DNA of 64,000 bases, taken from the NCBI GenBank assembly GCA_000507305.1, contig DF239391.1:153391-217390 (forward strand), given 5' to 3'. This DNA is from Breviolum minutum Mf 1.05b.01. Taxonomy: Eukaryota; Sar; Dinophyceae; Suessiales; Symbiodiniaceae. The notes under the pieces were generated by a model. The model searched no databases. It was not told where the DNA came from and saw nothing but the letters and a program-made list of their open reading frames with translations. This document shows positions 1 to 13,800 of this stretch, one piece after another (the first letter of the stretch is position 1; each line of letters opens with the position of its first letter). The position numbers and the translations under genes were made by a program.

Positions 1-3000
1 ATTGACAAGCCTTGCTAGGCCAAATCGTCAAAAACAAAAGTTGTTGTCTCGTCTCCTCACTGTCAGCAGGGTCACGCTTTCGGTATGCTGCGATACCGCG
101 GAGAAGCTTGTCAACACCTTCAAGTTTCACCATCCTGAGGCGATTTGCGGCTTTCAGATGGTCCAGAATAAGAAATATATATATATATAAATGAATATAA
201 TACATATACATATATATACAGTGTATACATATATATACAGTATATTTATATATACATATATATATATATACACATGCTGAATATTGGTCCCATGGAAGGA
301 ACGGAGGTTTCATACAACGATACAAAGTGAGTGTTCGACTTAGCCAACAAGAAAGGTTCAGAAGAAAATCCTGAAAGGATGCAAGATGAACAGTCAACAA
401 ACAAAGTCAAAAAAAGGGAATGTGTACTTTGATTGGCAGAACCTAACACGCAACACCTGGTTACCGGACCTGGTGCAACCTTCTTCCTGGAACCTTGCCA
501 AACCCGGTTACAGCACCCCCCCACAACCTGGTTCCTAGGCACCTGTTCCGAAACCTGATACTTTGGCGGTTCCTAGAATCTGCTTTGCAGGTTTGCCGGG
601 AACCTGCACTGCGTGGCCCTTCACTTACATCAGAAGTACCCCTTCAGGCACTGCTGTCGGTGGCCCAAAAAAAAAACTTCCAGTTCCTCGCAAACGTCTG
701 ATATACCTCCCAAGACCTGCGGAACCCTCCAAACCTTCCAAAAAATCGTGAGTCTTCACTTCCAAAACTTCCCGAATCGTCCATAGACTTTCCAATGCCT
801 CGCAAGCCTCTGAAACCTTCATCCCCAAACCACCCGGAAATACACCTCCAATACCTCCCAAACCTCCCCAACTTGCCACACCTCCAGACCTCCACGTCGT
901 CCAGAATCGCACATTCGAAACCTCTGGAACCTCCGAAACATCCACCAACCTCGGGAACCTTCGAACCCGGAACCCGGAACTCAATGTGTGACGGCGTTCT
1001 GAAGCGCCCCGGCCCACCCCAGGCCACCCCGGAACCTATAGTGCGCAGAGACCCTTGAAAGCTGTAACTCATTTTGGTGTCCGTACGGCGATGTACCGAT
1101 ACCTACCCCTATCCAGAAAAAGTCTAGGCACTTGGACAGCAATTCCGGAAACGCATCAAGGGTGCAAGGAAACCTCCAAAGAAAGTTGTCACAGCTAAGC
1201 AACTCTTCCCGCGCTTGCTCGGAGTTTTGCAGAACGATGCCAAGGATCTCAGAGGCATAGACCTCCCGGGCACGGAACAAGGTCCGGGTTAAGCAGCCAT
1301 CTGGTTACAGCTGACTGGTGCTTAAACTCTGCCAGTGTATTTTTTGATGATGTTTACGCGGCAAGACAGCAAAACACCGAAAGATTATGCACTGGCCTTA
1401 TTGTAATCCATGCCCTGAGCTCGCAAGCGTTTAATCAACCAAGGCAGGAAGTTTGCAATCTCCAGGAACTGTCTGCAAGTCTCCTGTGGCATCAAGTCCT
1501 AAGTTTCGACGCTTCTAGAAGTGTATGTACTGTGGGCTGGGTGGGTGAGCAGGGCGTAACAGAGTCGGATGGAAGGATCAACACTGCCTATGAAATGGGA
1601 GTACTCTCCTCACTTTGCAGCTGTGTCACTGCCAAGTTTTCTATCAGGCTGAGGCCATTGGTGACTGCCTTTCAGGACCGGACACTGATCTGAAGCATAT
1701 CACGTCATGTGGAAAGCGATAAAACAACGTCAGGCAAAAAGGTCCCCAAGGCAATTACCCAATCACCATTCTTGTGGACAAAATACATCAACATACAGCA
1801 AAACAGCGTCACCAAGTGTAAACTACATGAACACATGATGGGGCCACCTTGAAATCCTCATCACTGACGGTCTCGTCAATGCGCATGAGGACATCCACCG
1901 TCATTTGGCAGAGCTGAGCATCAAAAATGGCCTTGCAGATTATTTCACTGCTTGGAGATATTGGAACAAAGCCAGCACGCCCGTGGCGCAAAAAACATAG
2001 TATGATGCACATTGGATTCATGTAGATATGTAGGGATTATGTAGGGTATATGAAACAAACCGAAGAGAGCAGGTGATCATGGCTCGCTCTATGCTGCCAC
2101 AGCCATAGCTTAGAGCATTAGATCGACTGGATATTGGGATATCAGCCAACATCCGATAGCTGCATCCCACCTTGACGAAGCCTTCGGGATCTTCGACTTC
2201 ACCTGAGAACGCTTGGCTCAACAGGTCAAATGTATTCAAATGTATTCAAATGTATTCAAATGTCAACTGTAGGTCTGCCTGTTCAAGACTTTACAACATT
2301 ACATGCAAGACCAGTCAGCTTTCATCGCATGTCATTCTCACAATCTTGGGTTATTTGTAGCATCGAAAGTGCGTTGTTTTTATTGCCAGGCCAGGCGGCT
2401 CAGTACTTCCGGGTCTGTGAGCTCACTGAGCACTTCAAAGACATCAACCGCAATGTCTGTGTTCACATGGTTCAGCATGCCAACCTCATGATACAATTGA
2501 AGGCTCTATGCAAACATGCAACATTCTTGAATTACCAACGAGCTCCCATCTAAGCGATCTCGTTCTGTACACTGTATAGCCAGATTGGCTTACAGACTCT
2601 TACAGTAGATTAACGCAACGGATTCAAACCACGCAAAGAGCCAAAAGCAAGAGAAGCCTAAAGACTGTGAAAGGTCTACATTGGCGTGCTTTTGGTGCAC
2701 AAAGCAATTCAAAACATCCGCACTGGTGCTTCAATACGGGTAGCCACATGTTTTAATTCTCTCTGGAGCATTCCCTCATCCCCTCCATCTGATCTTCTGC
2801 ATCGTGCTGAGCAACTAGCAACGGCAAAGTTTCCAGCTTTAACAGCGCTCCATAGAGCTCTGGGTGGGTAGCCACTAAAGTAAACCTCAACGACTTCAAC
2901 GAGAAAGCGAATTCATACTCAGGATGTTCGGCCACTGGACATATGGGACAATATGCATACTGGACATGCGAAACAGCATCATCCTTTGCCTACTTTCAAC

Positions 3001-4317
3001 TAAAAAAGCTACTTGTGACCATTCAAATGATTGATTGAAGTGTTGATTTTCCTTTTGCCGAGCTGGTCCATCATGGTAACATGAACACGATGTAAATGCA
3101 CCAGCAATTAGAAGATTTTAGATTTAGAACTCAGCTGCAACAAGATACTTCTTGATCTCCTCATCGAGGTCCACCTCACTTTTGAGGAACTTGTCGGGGT
3201 CATCCCCATGCCTCAAAGCTCAAAACGTGCAGGTCGTGCACATTATCTTGATGTCTGGGGGGAAGCCACCAAAACCTAAGATTTTAGTCGAATTTAGACA
3301 AATCCGTAGTACATTTATTTTGTGCGGAGTGGGCAGCGCACGCAGAACCATTGACCAATGCAACCAAGAAACTTTATTCTAAGTTCCCGGTTGACCTTCA
3401 CTTTGCGCTCAAACTGAAGGTGCATTCGCTTCAATGACGTCTCCGTCAGCGTTTCCACCTTAGCCATTCGGAGTTTAGCCTTAACCACAACCCTCGGGAG
3501 TCTATCCTCGAATTCACTGATGCCACCCTGCATTCGCACTTGGGACTGAGGTGGAAACATGAAGTTCCTCGGCTTGCAGGAGTAAACCCAATAAATCCAA
3601 GCAGACTTTTTTTCGTCTGACGCACCCCTGTACCATGTTTTTTTGGTCTAGACTGACCGCACCCCCATGTTCAAAGTCTTACCTCGGCATACGACCTGTG
3701 AAGTGCGTTTGGATGCACTATGGCAAGCCAACCTCCACCCTGCTTTCCATGCATGGAGACCACCCAATCTTCCCTGGACAAGATACATCAGCCTTGTCCA
3801 ACATCTGCTGGATGTCCTCCCTTGAGACTTCATCTGGCAGGTCATCCCCAAGCCTTGAATCAGAAAAAAAGATCAAATGATATCAAATGCATAAGTTGCA
3901 CAAGTCCAATTCAAGGACAGGCATCCAATATCATTTTACATGCAATTTGGCAACATGTATGTAACTGTATGGGCAATGTGTGTAATACATAATACGTGAT
4001 ATACGGAAATTAAGAGTGCTGGAAGCCAGCACCTGGAGCCCTAGAAAAGAGTTGCAGTAGGTGGTTTGGCCCAATGGGACTGCATGTTTGCGGCTTACAT
4101 ACTGCGCAACTACAAGTAGTATGATTGCAGATTACAATTCTTATTCCCAGTCTCTCCCATGCTGGTGCTTTTCTTGGGTTTGGTTTCCCTTGCCAAGCTG
4201 CTCTATGCGCTTCGGAGCTGGTTCATCGGCTGGTGGAGCCACTTGGCCCCTCTTTGTCTTTTGTGGCACAGGCGGTGGTCGCATTGCACCATCCATGGCC
4301 TCAGATCCGGGTGCCAT
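1..4317 (-). CDS. CTNNBL1: Beta-catenin-like protein 1 homologue (CTNNBL1), 3' end beyond the window
   Basis: Armadillo-repeat protein that in animals associates with the Prp19/CDC5L spliceosome complex in the nucleus. About a dozen short exons read in family order: start ATG at 4317 (MAPGSEAMDGAMRPPPVP), then about 3855-3790 (LGDDLPDEVSREDIQQMLDK), 3515-3385 (ETSLKRMHLQFERKVKVNRE), 3210-3135 (DPDKFLKSEVDLDEEIKKYL), 2875-2800 (VATHPELYGALLKLETLPLL), 2500-2395 (NTDIAVDVFEVLSELTDPEV), 2215-2170, 1950-1845 (DAQLCQMTVDVLMRIDETVS), 1675-1605, 1495-1400 (FLEIANFLPWLIKRLRAQGM), 1265-1205 (SEILGIVLQNSEQAREEL) and 165-30 (LEGVDKLLRGIAAYRKRDPA). These match the human protein segment by segment as I recall it. 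The remaining C-terminal repeats lie off the left edge. Donors are mostly GC. Exon edges are approximate. It lies 571 bp downstream of isocitrate lyase A on the same strand. Confidence 0.85.
440..1020. repeat. Degenerate AACCT/CCTCC-rich tract inside CTNNBL1
   Basis: A long intron of the CTNNBL1 homologue holds imperfect short units built on AACCT, CCTCC and CCGGAACC, spaced 9-15 bases apart over about 580 bp. The reading frames through it have strongly biased composition and no family match, so it is not called as coding. Confidence 0.5.
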
Positions 4318-4888
4318 TCAAAGCCCAGAAACCAAGCCTTCATGACAGTTCAGGACACCTGCAAAATCACAAGAACCTCAAGAAAATGTGTCGCTTTGTG
4401 ATTAACAGCTAAAACCGTTCAATTTACGTTAATAGCAAGCCTTCAATGCTGAAATTAAAAACCTTTAACATGACAAAGCTGAGATAACTCGACAAATAGG
4501 ATGCTAGCAGTCAACAAGGCCTATTTTCAGCCTGCTGCACTTCAAAGAGTCTAGCCAGGCGTGACACGTACACCTCCCGTGTCCCAAGACATCAAAGAGT
4601 GAGTGCTGTTTCCACACCGGAGAACTTGTGCTAAAGATTTCGCTGGGGAAAATGGCTTCCTGTGTGGCAAGGAGTGGGGGCAAATACACCTAAAATTCCT
4701 TTGCAAGAAGTACGTCATGTTCACCACATCTGCCTTTCCAACTCCCCAGCTGAGAAAAGACCAGCAGAGCTGTTGCTGCTGATGAAAAAACAAAAGAGTC
4801 TAGTCTAAACGCTTGTGCTGGACCCCCCTGTCAACTGCAACTGTGGTCTGTGCTGGCGGCCAGGAGGGGGTAAAAGCCGGCAGCAGCC
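4318..4888. other. Spacer between isocitrate lyase A and CTNNBL1
   Basis: 571 bp between the CTNNBL1 start codon and the isocitrate lyase A stop codon, both genes on the minus strand. It must contain the 3' UTR of the lyase and the trans-splice acceptor of CTNNBL1. No further exon or repeat was recognised. Confidence 0.5.
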
Positions 4889-7800
4889 TCAGAACTGCTT
4901 CTCCGTGACACCGGCGGACATGATGCCTGTGGAGGAGAGGCCACCGCTGACGATGTTGCCCATCTCGTCCACAATCTCAGATCCACTCCACTTCTGGTGC
5001 GTCAAAGTCTCCACCTTGTTCTCACGCTCCTTGCGCTGGATCATCTGAACGTAAGCAGCTGCACCACGCTTGGAGTATTCCTTGGCAAAGAGGTCAATGC
5101 TCAGTGCGTCGCAGTGGAATCCAGCCAAGGTAATGAATTGCCAGCAGAATCCAAGCTTGGCAAGGTCCCAAATGAAGGATTCCATCTGGGCATCAGTCAT
5201 TCCTGCGCTGTCCCAGTTAAAGGATGGGCTCAGGTTGTATGCAAGCATCTGGTGAGGCACAGCAGCCTTCACTTCTTTGGCGAACTGAGTTGCCTGAGCC
5301 AGAATTGGCTTGCCGGTCTCCATCCAAATGCTGTCCGCATATGGAGCAAACGCAATCGCTCGCTCAATGCAGAACTCAGTAGAGCCCTTGATTCGGTAGT
5401 AGCCTTCCACCGAACGAGCAGCATCCCAGTCGAAGAAAATATCGCAGCCCATGCCGGCTGCAGCTTTGCGCATCTGGTCCAAGGACATCTTGCGAGCATC
5501 TTGGAGCCACTTGGCAGGGTCCTGTCCCTTGGCCTTCAAGGCCTTGGCGACCGCATCGGGGAAAGTCATGCATCCAGATCGCTCTTCCCAGTCCTTGTCT
5601 GTGCCCTTCTTCATGGCTTCGTACAAAGGCTCGGCACCCTTGACAGTGATACCCTTGATGTGAGGATGGTCAATGGGATCCTTAGCAGTTCAAAAGGTGC
5701 AGAAGGGAAAAACAACCGGCACAAAGAAAATTTCAGATAACACTTGAGGCAGTTCGAGACAAGTCATTGACACACACCCTTGTGAAGGGACTAAATGTAT
5801 CTTCACAGCACCAAAGGCAGCCGTCATGTCTACTGCAGAGAGTTGGGGTGAGCATCACACAAATTTCGTGGGGCCACGTCTTTTGACTCATTTACAATTT
5901 TCAAAACGAGGCTCGATGTTGCTGTCAATCATTGTGGCCGCCTCTGCATCAGTACGTGCCACCAAAACCAAACCTGAATTGAGCACATCGGCCTCAGGCA
6001 GTGGGTGGCCAGTCATCTACCCTTCAAGCTCTGCTGACTGCATTTTACCAGACTCCCACAATATGATGTAAGTTGCCTTGGTACTCTTTCCTGCATGCTG
6101 TAGACAATACTTGAACATATATAAGAGAAGGGAAGAGTTGTAATGTCAGTTCTATGAGGCACATGTTTTCAAAAACCTTCAGCTGTCTAGCATTCTTGAA
6201 CGAAGCATCGCCTGCAGACGGATAGCGATCAAGCGCTGGATGTGCTCCTGGACAGTTCACAATTCCCAGGATCTGTCTGAAGAAGAAGGGATGACGGCAA
6301 TCATATGCACCTGCACCCTATTGAGATCCTATTGAGAAAAATATTTCAAGCACAAAGCTACATGGTACTTCCAGGTAAGTGACTAAGTCAACAAGCGTAG
6401 AAATGGAGAAGCATGATCCACTCTCAGCAGGCCTGCGTGGAGACCAAGACCTTGCCACCCATGTGTCCACACTTTTTGGTTCCAGGCTTCTGGTCCTGCA
6501 TCAAAGCGATTGTGACACGTGAACGAAAAAGTGAGGGTTAAGCAAACTCTCTTTCCCTCAAAATGTTAACGTTTTTGTTGGGTGAATGTCTAAACTCTAA
6601 ACATATCTCATCATGTCTTATCATGTCTTATCCGGTGTTCCCCTCGTTCATGCTGTCTAAGGATTAAAGTTTCTACCCTTCAGCAGGCAATTTGCGGCAA
6701 AGCCTTTTCTTCACTCCACGAGTCTCAACAGCTCTCAGCTGTGCCCGATCTTTGTCAGGCCAAATGCGAATGACCGACCATTTTGCCATGAGTTTCCACA
6801 CCGTTCTCCATCCTACTTCTCATCAGCCTGTCAATTTTCAAATCAAGACGTTGCCTTTAAGTTCGTTCAGCTGCCGTACACCATCACGAGCCTCTAGCCA
6901 GTTTAGCCAGCTGGTCCAAACAGAGCCCTTGGCCTCCCGCAGCGTCTTCGCATCTGCAAAAACGACTAGGCCCCTTCGCGCACGGGTCATTGCCACATTC
7001 GCTCGCCGCGTGTCCCGCAGAAATCCCAAACGACCAGACAAGTTGGCCCGGACAGCAGAGAACAGCACCAAATCAGCTTCGGCTCCTTGAAAGCCATCCA
7101 CTGTCGAGACTTGAACCTGGTGCCCCCATCATTCCCATCCGATACTGAAAGACTTTAATATCAAGTGCACTGGAGAGAAAAAACCTGGATATTAACGTGC
7201 AAACAGGAGAAAAGAGTTCTGGCACACACGCAAAGCATGGCATTCAGAATTTAGACTTTAGACTACTGGTTGACTGCAGGAATGCTGCACGCATATCTCC
7301 GCACCTGCAGCTTTGCCTCTGCAAGGACGCTTTGAAGCAGTTCTTTCTGTTGAAGGTACGGGGTCAATACCACGATCTGCTCCGGCTCCAAGGCTGGTTG
7401 AATGTGGCGCGTTGACCCAGAACCAGATGATGAGACATGAGCAACAAAGTCTCGAAGTGCCTGCCCGGCTTGGGGACTGAACAAGTAAAGAGATTGGAAC
7501 CCGGGAACCCATCTTTTACATGACTTTCCACAACACCAGCCTGAACCTCAACCGTGTTCCTCCAAGAAGTACCAAACTGCTCCTCAGTGGGGCCCTGTGC
7601 CCCACAATCTACTAGCAAGACTCTTGTAGCATCTTGCTGCGGGAATTGCACACCAGGTATGGGAGGACGACTCCCTACCTTGTCCTTAACCAGGCCATCA
7701 TAAAAGTGATGATTTGGAAACTCGGCGATGCTTGCATGCATACGCCGTTGCTCGTTTAACAGCAGTGGCTCCACAATGGATCTAGCGCCATTTTCCTCAT

Positions 7801-10800
7801 TTACTGGCTCGGCCAAGCGTGCGAACAAAGAACGGTCAAGGCCCAAACGCCTTGCATCATCAGAGATGACTGTGGGAGGCAGTTGCAGATGGTCGCCAAT
7901 GAGAACAAGGTGCGAACAACCATTGATGATGGGAAGCAATGTGCTGGGTTCGATGGACTGCGTGCTTTCGTCAATAAGAACCCGGGGAAAATGATGGCCT
8001 CGAAGAAGTTCATGACCAGCACTCGCACATGTGCTCACAACAATCTGAAAACTTCCAATTGCATCTTGAGCTGCAAGCATGCGCTGATAAGCATTAGCTC
8101 CACCAGTCTGGTGCATCTCTGCTGGTGCAAAGCGATAGGATTTCACACCCCACTTCGCGAGGTTTTGGTGCAGATTCTCTGCAGCCACGTTGGAGTCTGC
8201 AGCACAGAGAATTCGATCCCCGAAAGCGCGCCAGGCCAAAAGTACTGACACTGCAGCAGTTGTCTTCCCTGTGCCAGGAGGTCCATGGATCAGAGTCAAT
8301 CTATGCTGTAGAGCTGCCTGTACCGAATTCAATTGCGCTTCCGACAATGAAATTCCATTTGGCATTGACTTCTTCAGCACTTGTGCTCGCTGCTCCACCA
8401 AGTCGCAGCCAGGTGGGAGAGACCTAGCAACCTCCCTAGCCGTCGCCCGACCATCTTGACTCTCACCCTTCTGACTCTTATGCCTGAAGCTTTCTACAAC
8501 TATCTTCGTCATCTCTCTGCCAAGATTCGTCCTCGCGCCATTTGGCCGCTCCTCCAGAGACACACAAGGCTGGCTTGCGGACCAGATTGCAGAGATGCAC
8601 CTCAAAGCCGTGACCTCTGATTCCAAGCCATAAACTTCAAACCATTCTTCATCCACATCCTCAACAGTCAACGTATGACAGCGCAGGGTAAGCTTCTGCT
8701 TGCCCTCCTGAGTGGTCATTTCGCATTGATCTGAACCTCGTGCTACTTTCCTTTGTTTTTGCTGTTTTGGGGGTACATACGGTACATATGAGCAACATTA
8801 GTAACACAAGAATGACAAGACTGCTCAACACACCTGAACCAATAAGATGCAGAAAACCTCTTCTGAGTCCTTGATGACGGAGGTGATGACAGCAAGGTGA
8901 TCAGTCGTTCCCGAACGCAAATAGACCACATCTCCCTGGCGCAGATCTGCAAAAATACTTGGGTTCCAATGAGCCCGGCTGCTTGATGGGGTAAGAGTCA
9001 AGTAAGGTAGCACGCAGTTCTGCTGCCGCATCCTCAAGTACCTCTGAGACGACTCTGCATTGCATTTCAGCTTGGGTCGGTGTATGCTTGAAACCTGTTC
9101 TGCTTGTTTTTTTTCATGAAACTTTCAAGCACAACTTGATACAAATGTGTCATCATGCGTCTGCCCATTCATCCGCCTAACTGATGCCAAGCTTCTGCAA
9201 CTGACCGGGTTGTGAGCGAAGTTCTTCTACCATGGCCTGATTCGCACCGATTCGCTCCATCGCAGTAAGCAGGCGAAAGTGCTGAAAATAGTCCCTATGT
9301 GCAAGTGAGGGAAAGCTAGATGCAGCCAAATGAATACCTTGCATTGCTTTGAGCGCTTCCGAGGCTGTGGCGCCACATGCCACATGGGCAGGTGCATCCA
9401 AGAGAGATTCCCACAGTCTCGGCCCCAAGCCACTCTCAGAGTCAAAACTGTGTGCACTTTGTGCTATTGCAGCTCCCAATTCTTTGACAGCCTCAACATC
9501 TCGACGTGCCAATGATGATTGCCAAACTTCCAGCAAAACCAAACCCCAATGCGACGGTGGCCAATTGGACATGAAGCTGCAGGCCAACGTTACACTTCGA
9601 GGATCCGCTGCTTTGGCAAAACCTCGGATTCAGAGCTTCGTCACAGCCAACTTCTCGATTGCAGAACCCATCATACATGTATCATGCATCTTACTTGCTT
9701 TGTCTTTGTAGTAAGTGGTCTATATGTATAGCTCAAGCGAGAACAACAATGTAACAAACAATCATAACAATAACAAGAACTTTCCACTGCGCCTTCCCAT
9801 CGGACTTGTAGCGACGCCATGCTCCAAACCAAACAATAACAATAACAATAGTATCTAATAATAGTGACAATAACAATAAAACTGATATAACAAAAACTCA
9901 CAAGAGTGAGAATTTGTGAGATTGATAGTGACAACAATAACACTTACAATAACATAACACTAACAAGAATCAGAACAATATCAATAACACAAAACAATAA
10001 CAACAACAATGATGAAAATAAGAACGATAGATAGTGACAATCAAAAAAATGACAAACATAAGAATGACTGTAATCGATTCAAAACAACAATCATGCACTA
10101 AATAGATAACCATGACTGAATAATGATTGTAATAAGAATGAGAGTACGAAGATGTCTGTCAGGGAAACCAATAGATAAATGTGCGCTTATGCAAGAATAA
10201 GTCATATATATGCATGTATAGGGAGAGAGAGAGAGAGGGAGAGAAAGAGAGAGTTGCCACTTCGGGCTTAATCCAACAAAGCACAACGCATACTGGTGCT
10301 ACCAAATTCTCCGACTAAGATTACCTATGTTCTATAATGAATATATATATATATTCGATATTTTGATATTAGATTTAAAGCCTCTATATATACAGTATAA
10401 AAAGACTGAAACTCGACATGTGGGAAGCCTCGAACTCTGGCAGCATCATTCAGGGCGCTGGCTTCGAAAGACCCAAAGCCTTGACCTGCCAACATCTGCC
10501 GCATGGCCTCAGCCTTTGCCTGACGCTTGGTGGAGCCAAGTCCACTGGATCTTGCACTGCGAGACTCACCACTGGGATCTTCCCAAGCCCAATGTAAGAC
10601 ACAGTGGTAGCCGGATTCATGTGCAGCAACCTCATCCTTTGCCTGGAAGTCGCTGCACGGAAACTACACAAAACTTTGAGCATCTCCCAAAATCCTTAAA
10701 ATTAAAAGAGAGACACGGGGTTAATGGCTTTGAAACAAAAATCAAGCGCTCCTTTATTCGCATTCTTTGGACAACTGTGTTGTGCCGCACTGCCACTTCA

Positions 10801-13800
10801 GATGAAGCCTCAGAGCTCAAAATAGACATTCCCTCGCTGATTTGTTGCTGCCGCTCCTCCGCAGCATCCTCCAGCTGTTGGAAATGGCGTTCCTCACGTT
10901 GCTCATGGATAGCCTCCAAAGCAGCAGCATACAGATTTTTCCGCCTGGCTTCAATGTAGAGGCTCTCCCATGCGTTCGCCTCAAAGAACAACCACACGTG
11001 AAAATTAGCCACCAGGAATTTTTCTTGGAATCAAAATACAAGACTAACACATTCACCAAACAAAGTCTCGCAGAAACTGCATGTACCAAATCTGTGCTGC
11101 ACGTACGTAACCATCCCTGCATGTACACTGACCTCCTGGAGTTTCCTCAGCTTGATTAAATGACATCTTTTTAATCGTGCTTGAACCATGGAACCACAAC
11201 TATGACTTCTGTGGTTTAGTCATGTTTCGTCCCTGTTTCGGCCTGGGCTTCTGCCACTGTCCGTCCTCGACCCTCAGCCGAGATCTCTCCTGGAGCGCGT
11301 CCTCGAGGCCTCGGGACTTTCCACAAAACACGGTAGATCTGCTCAAGACCATGCGCCCCATTCACCGCACCACTCACTCCATCTTCAATCACCTCCACGC
11401 CAGTTGGGTCAAGACATCAACGGATGAGGCTGGAAAGTATTTAAACCCATTTGGATTTGAAATTCAGTCCTATTCGACATCAACATATAATATAATATTG
11501 AGACGATATATTTTTGTTCACTCGGTTGCATACAGTTTCATATACAGTATGCCTGATACATATATATATATATATGTACAGTCTATGCATGTAAAAAGCA
11601 CTCCTTACAAAACAATACCTTCTGAAACACCGCCCTTCAAACACAGCTCCAACATGCTCCAAAAGCATATGTACAAATCCATAAAGAATGCGCCCAGACT
11701 AGACATTTTTGTTGGAGCATCTTGCCTCGGCCGACAATTTGTAGCGAAGACCTTGAAGCATCTGCTTCCGCATCTGAGTCTCTGCCTCTTTTCCCACAGG
11801 CAGCGACTTCAACAGTTTCTTGGCTGCCTCCCGACGTGCTTGCTTCTTGCTACGTGCCCGCCCACTGGCTGCCACTTGCTTTTCTTGTCCTAGTTGCCAG
11901 GTGATATCCACATGCTGCTTACCATCTCGGAACCTCGCAAAGACCAGCAAACTCATCTTAAAAGAATGAAAGTTGAAGGCCTGACCCGACTTGGACGAGA
12001 AAACCTGGGGATGTTGTGTCTTGGACCCTTGCAGTTATATAGTACAGTAGCCTAGAAACTTGACGTCCTCTTTGACATTAGGCACCAGTTGCACCCTTTG
12101 AATTGCATAAAGGTAGAGAACATTTTCTTCATCCCAATAGAACTGCTTGAAGCTTTCTCTTGTGGGAGCCCTAGGGCTCGACCACTGCAACTGAGAGGAA
12201 AATGCGCTTGATGTCACCTGGGATCGCTTCCCTGATAGAGGCAACTTCGAAAGGAAAACTCGATGGCACCGCATGGCGGCAGCAGGGAACTCCACTTGAG
12301 CTCTAATGAGAGATGAAAGGAGTCTGTTGGACTTGGATGACACACTTGCCTCTGACTGCCCAAATTGAGTTGACAGGAAAGTGTTTCCCGCAAAAATGAA
12401 ATGAGTCACACTTATGCTCGACAGTTGCCTTGGAAAGCAATAAATTGCGCTCTGAAATTCTATGAGAGATCTACAAAAGTAGAGATAGACTTGTGTATTC
12501 TGCATGCTGGACATTTTGAAATTCACAGTTATTCAAACTCTGCTGGAGAGTTCAAAGCTAAAAATGGCTTCGGTGCCATGGTGAAAAGAAGCAAAACAAT
12601 AAGGAATCTTCCAGCTATGCTCTGCTGATCATGCCATGTTCACCAATCTTTCATAGTTGTTGCCGATCCTCAATGTGGATGCCAGCAGCACCATTCTCAA
12701 TGAACATCTTAGCCAGCTTCATGGTGGCAGTGAGTCCGCCATGGCCAGTGTCAGCATCTGCAATAATGGGGTTGAGGTAGTCCTGGAACCAAGCAAGGTC
12801 GCCACAACGGAAGGAAGGGTTCATTTCAACGTTCTATTTACAATTTTTAACCTCTAGGTTTAGATTATTGGTTTAGAACCTTTGGATTAGGAACCCAAAC
12901 AGACCCAAAGTAAAGAGCAAATAGGAGGAAAACTATGGAAAACTTGTGTCGGAAAGCAGCCCAAGCTTCCACCACTGGAGTCTTGGCGCGCTCGTCTGGC
13001 TTCATGCGACGTCGCTCCTCATACTGCTTGCGATCGTGGAAGAGCTGAGCACGGAAGAGCTGATCGACCTCGTTCTTTATGGAGCAGTATTCTCTTCACA
13101 CGAAAGCCGCAATGAAAGCATTTTTGAAGCAGCGAACAAGCCAACCAACATGCCATAATGCCTTCACATGCAGACCTTTTGACTTTTTCCACTTGTCGAC
13201 CTTGAAGCCACAAAAAGTACAGTATGTCAAAACACGAGTCAGAACCCATGTTTTTAAGCCAGTTCGGCCTAGCCTTGTTGGGGACGGTGTCATAAGGGTA
13301 GTCTGCCACATCTGGGCCCGGCTCGTTGGAGGTGGATGCGGTGGAGGAGCACTGCCATCCGCTGACGTACACAGAGGTCAAGTACTTGGCCATCTGAGTC
13401 ACCTGTCAAGTACAATGCCGTGGTATCTTTTCAAGTTCTCAAACTTCATCTTGCCTCTCCGCGGGCAAGTATGTACTCCCAATAACAATAAGATAACAAA
13501 CATATCGGAACATATCGAAAACAGTTACATACTCAGCATGGCTCATTATCATTACTAACCGAACCCTGGCCCATGGCCAACGAAGACCTTTCCCCCTCTT
13601 GCCTGGACGGTGTCAAGGGCGCCAAAAGTGTGGGAGCAGGTGCCCTTGGCCTTGCAAAAAGTTTCAACAAAATACTTGGAACATGGAGCTTTCCAAATGG
13701 GCACCATGACCAGTGTGTACTCCTCTTGGAGAGATCTAGAAAGCGTTCGGCCTAAGAACATGCAAAAGCTCAGTCCTGGTGTTCACGGAGCATCTTGTAG

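Noticed and set aside
625-1072. Gly/Trp/Phe-rich minus-strand frames of 130-142 codons
   Set aside because: They come from the degenerate AACCT/CCTCC repeat in a CTNNBL1 intron. Two frames are open at once and neither fits the armadillo repeats on both sides.
4997-5740. Long plus-strand open frame (247 codons) and its twin at 20928-21902
   Set aside because: Both lie antisense to isocitrate lyase exon 11, whose minus-strand frame matches the family throughout. They exist only because the opposite frame happens to stay open in both near-identical copies.
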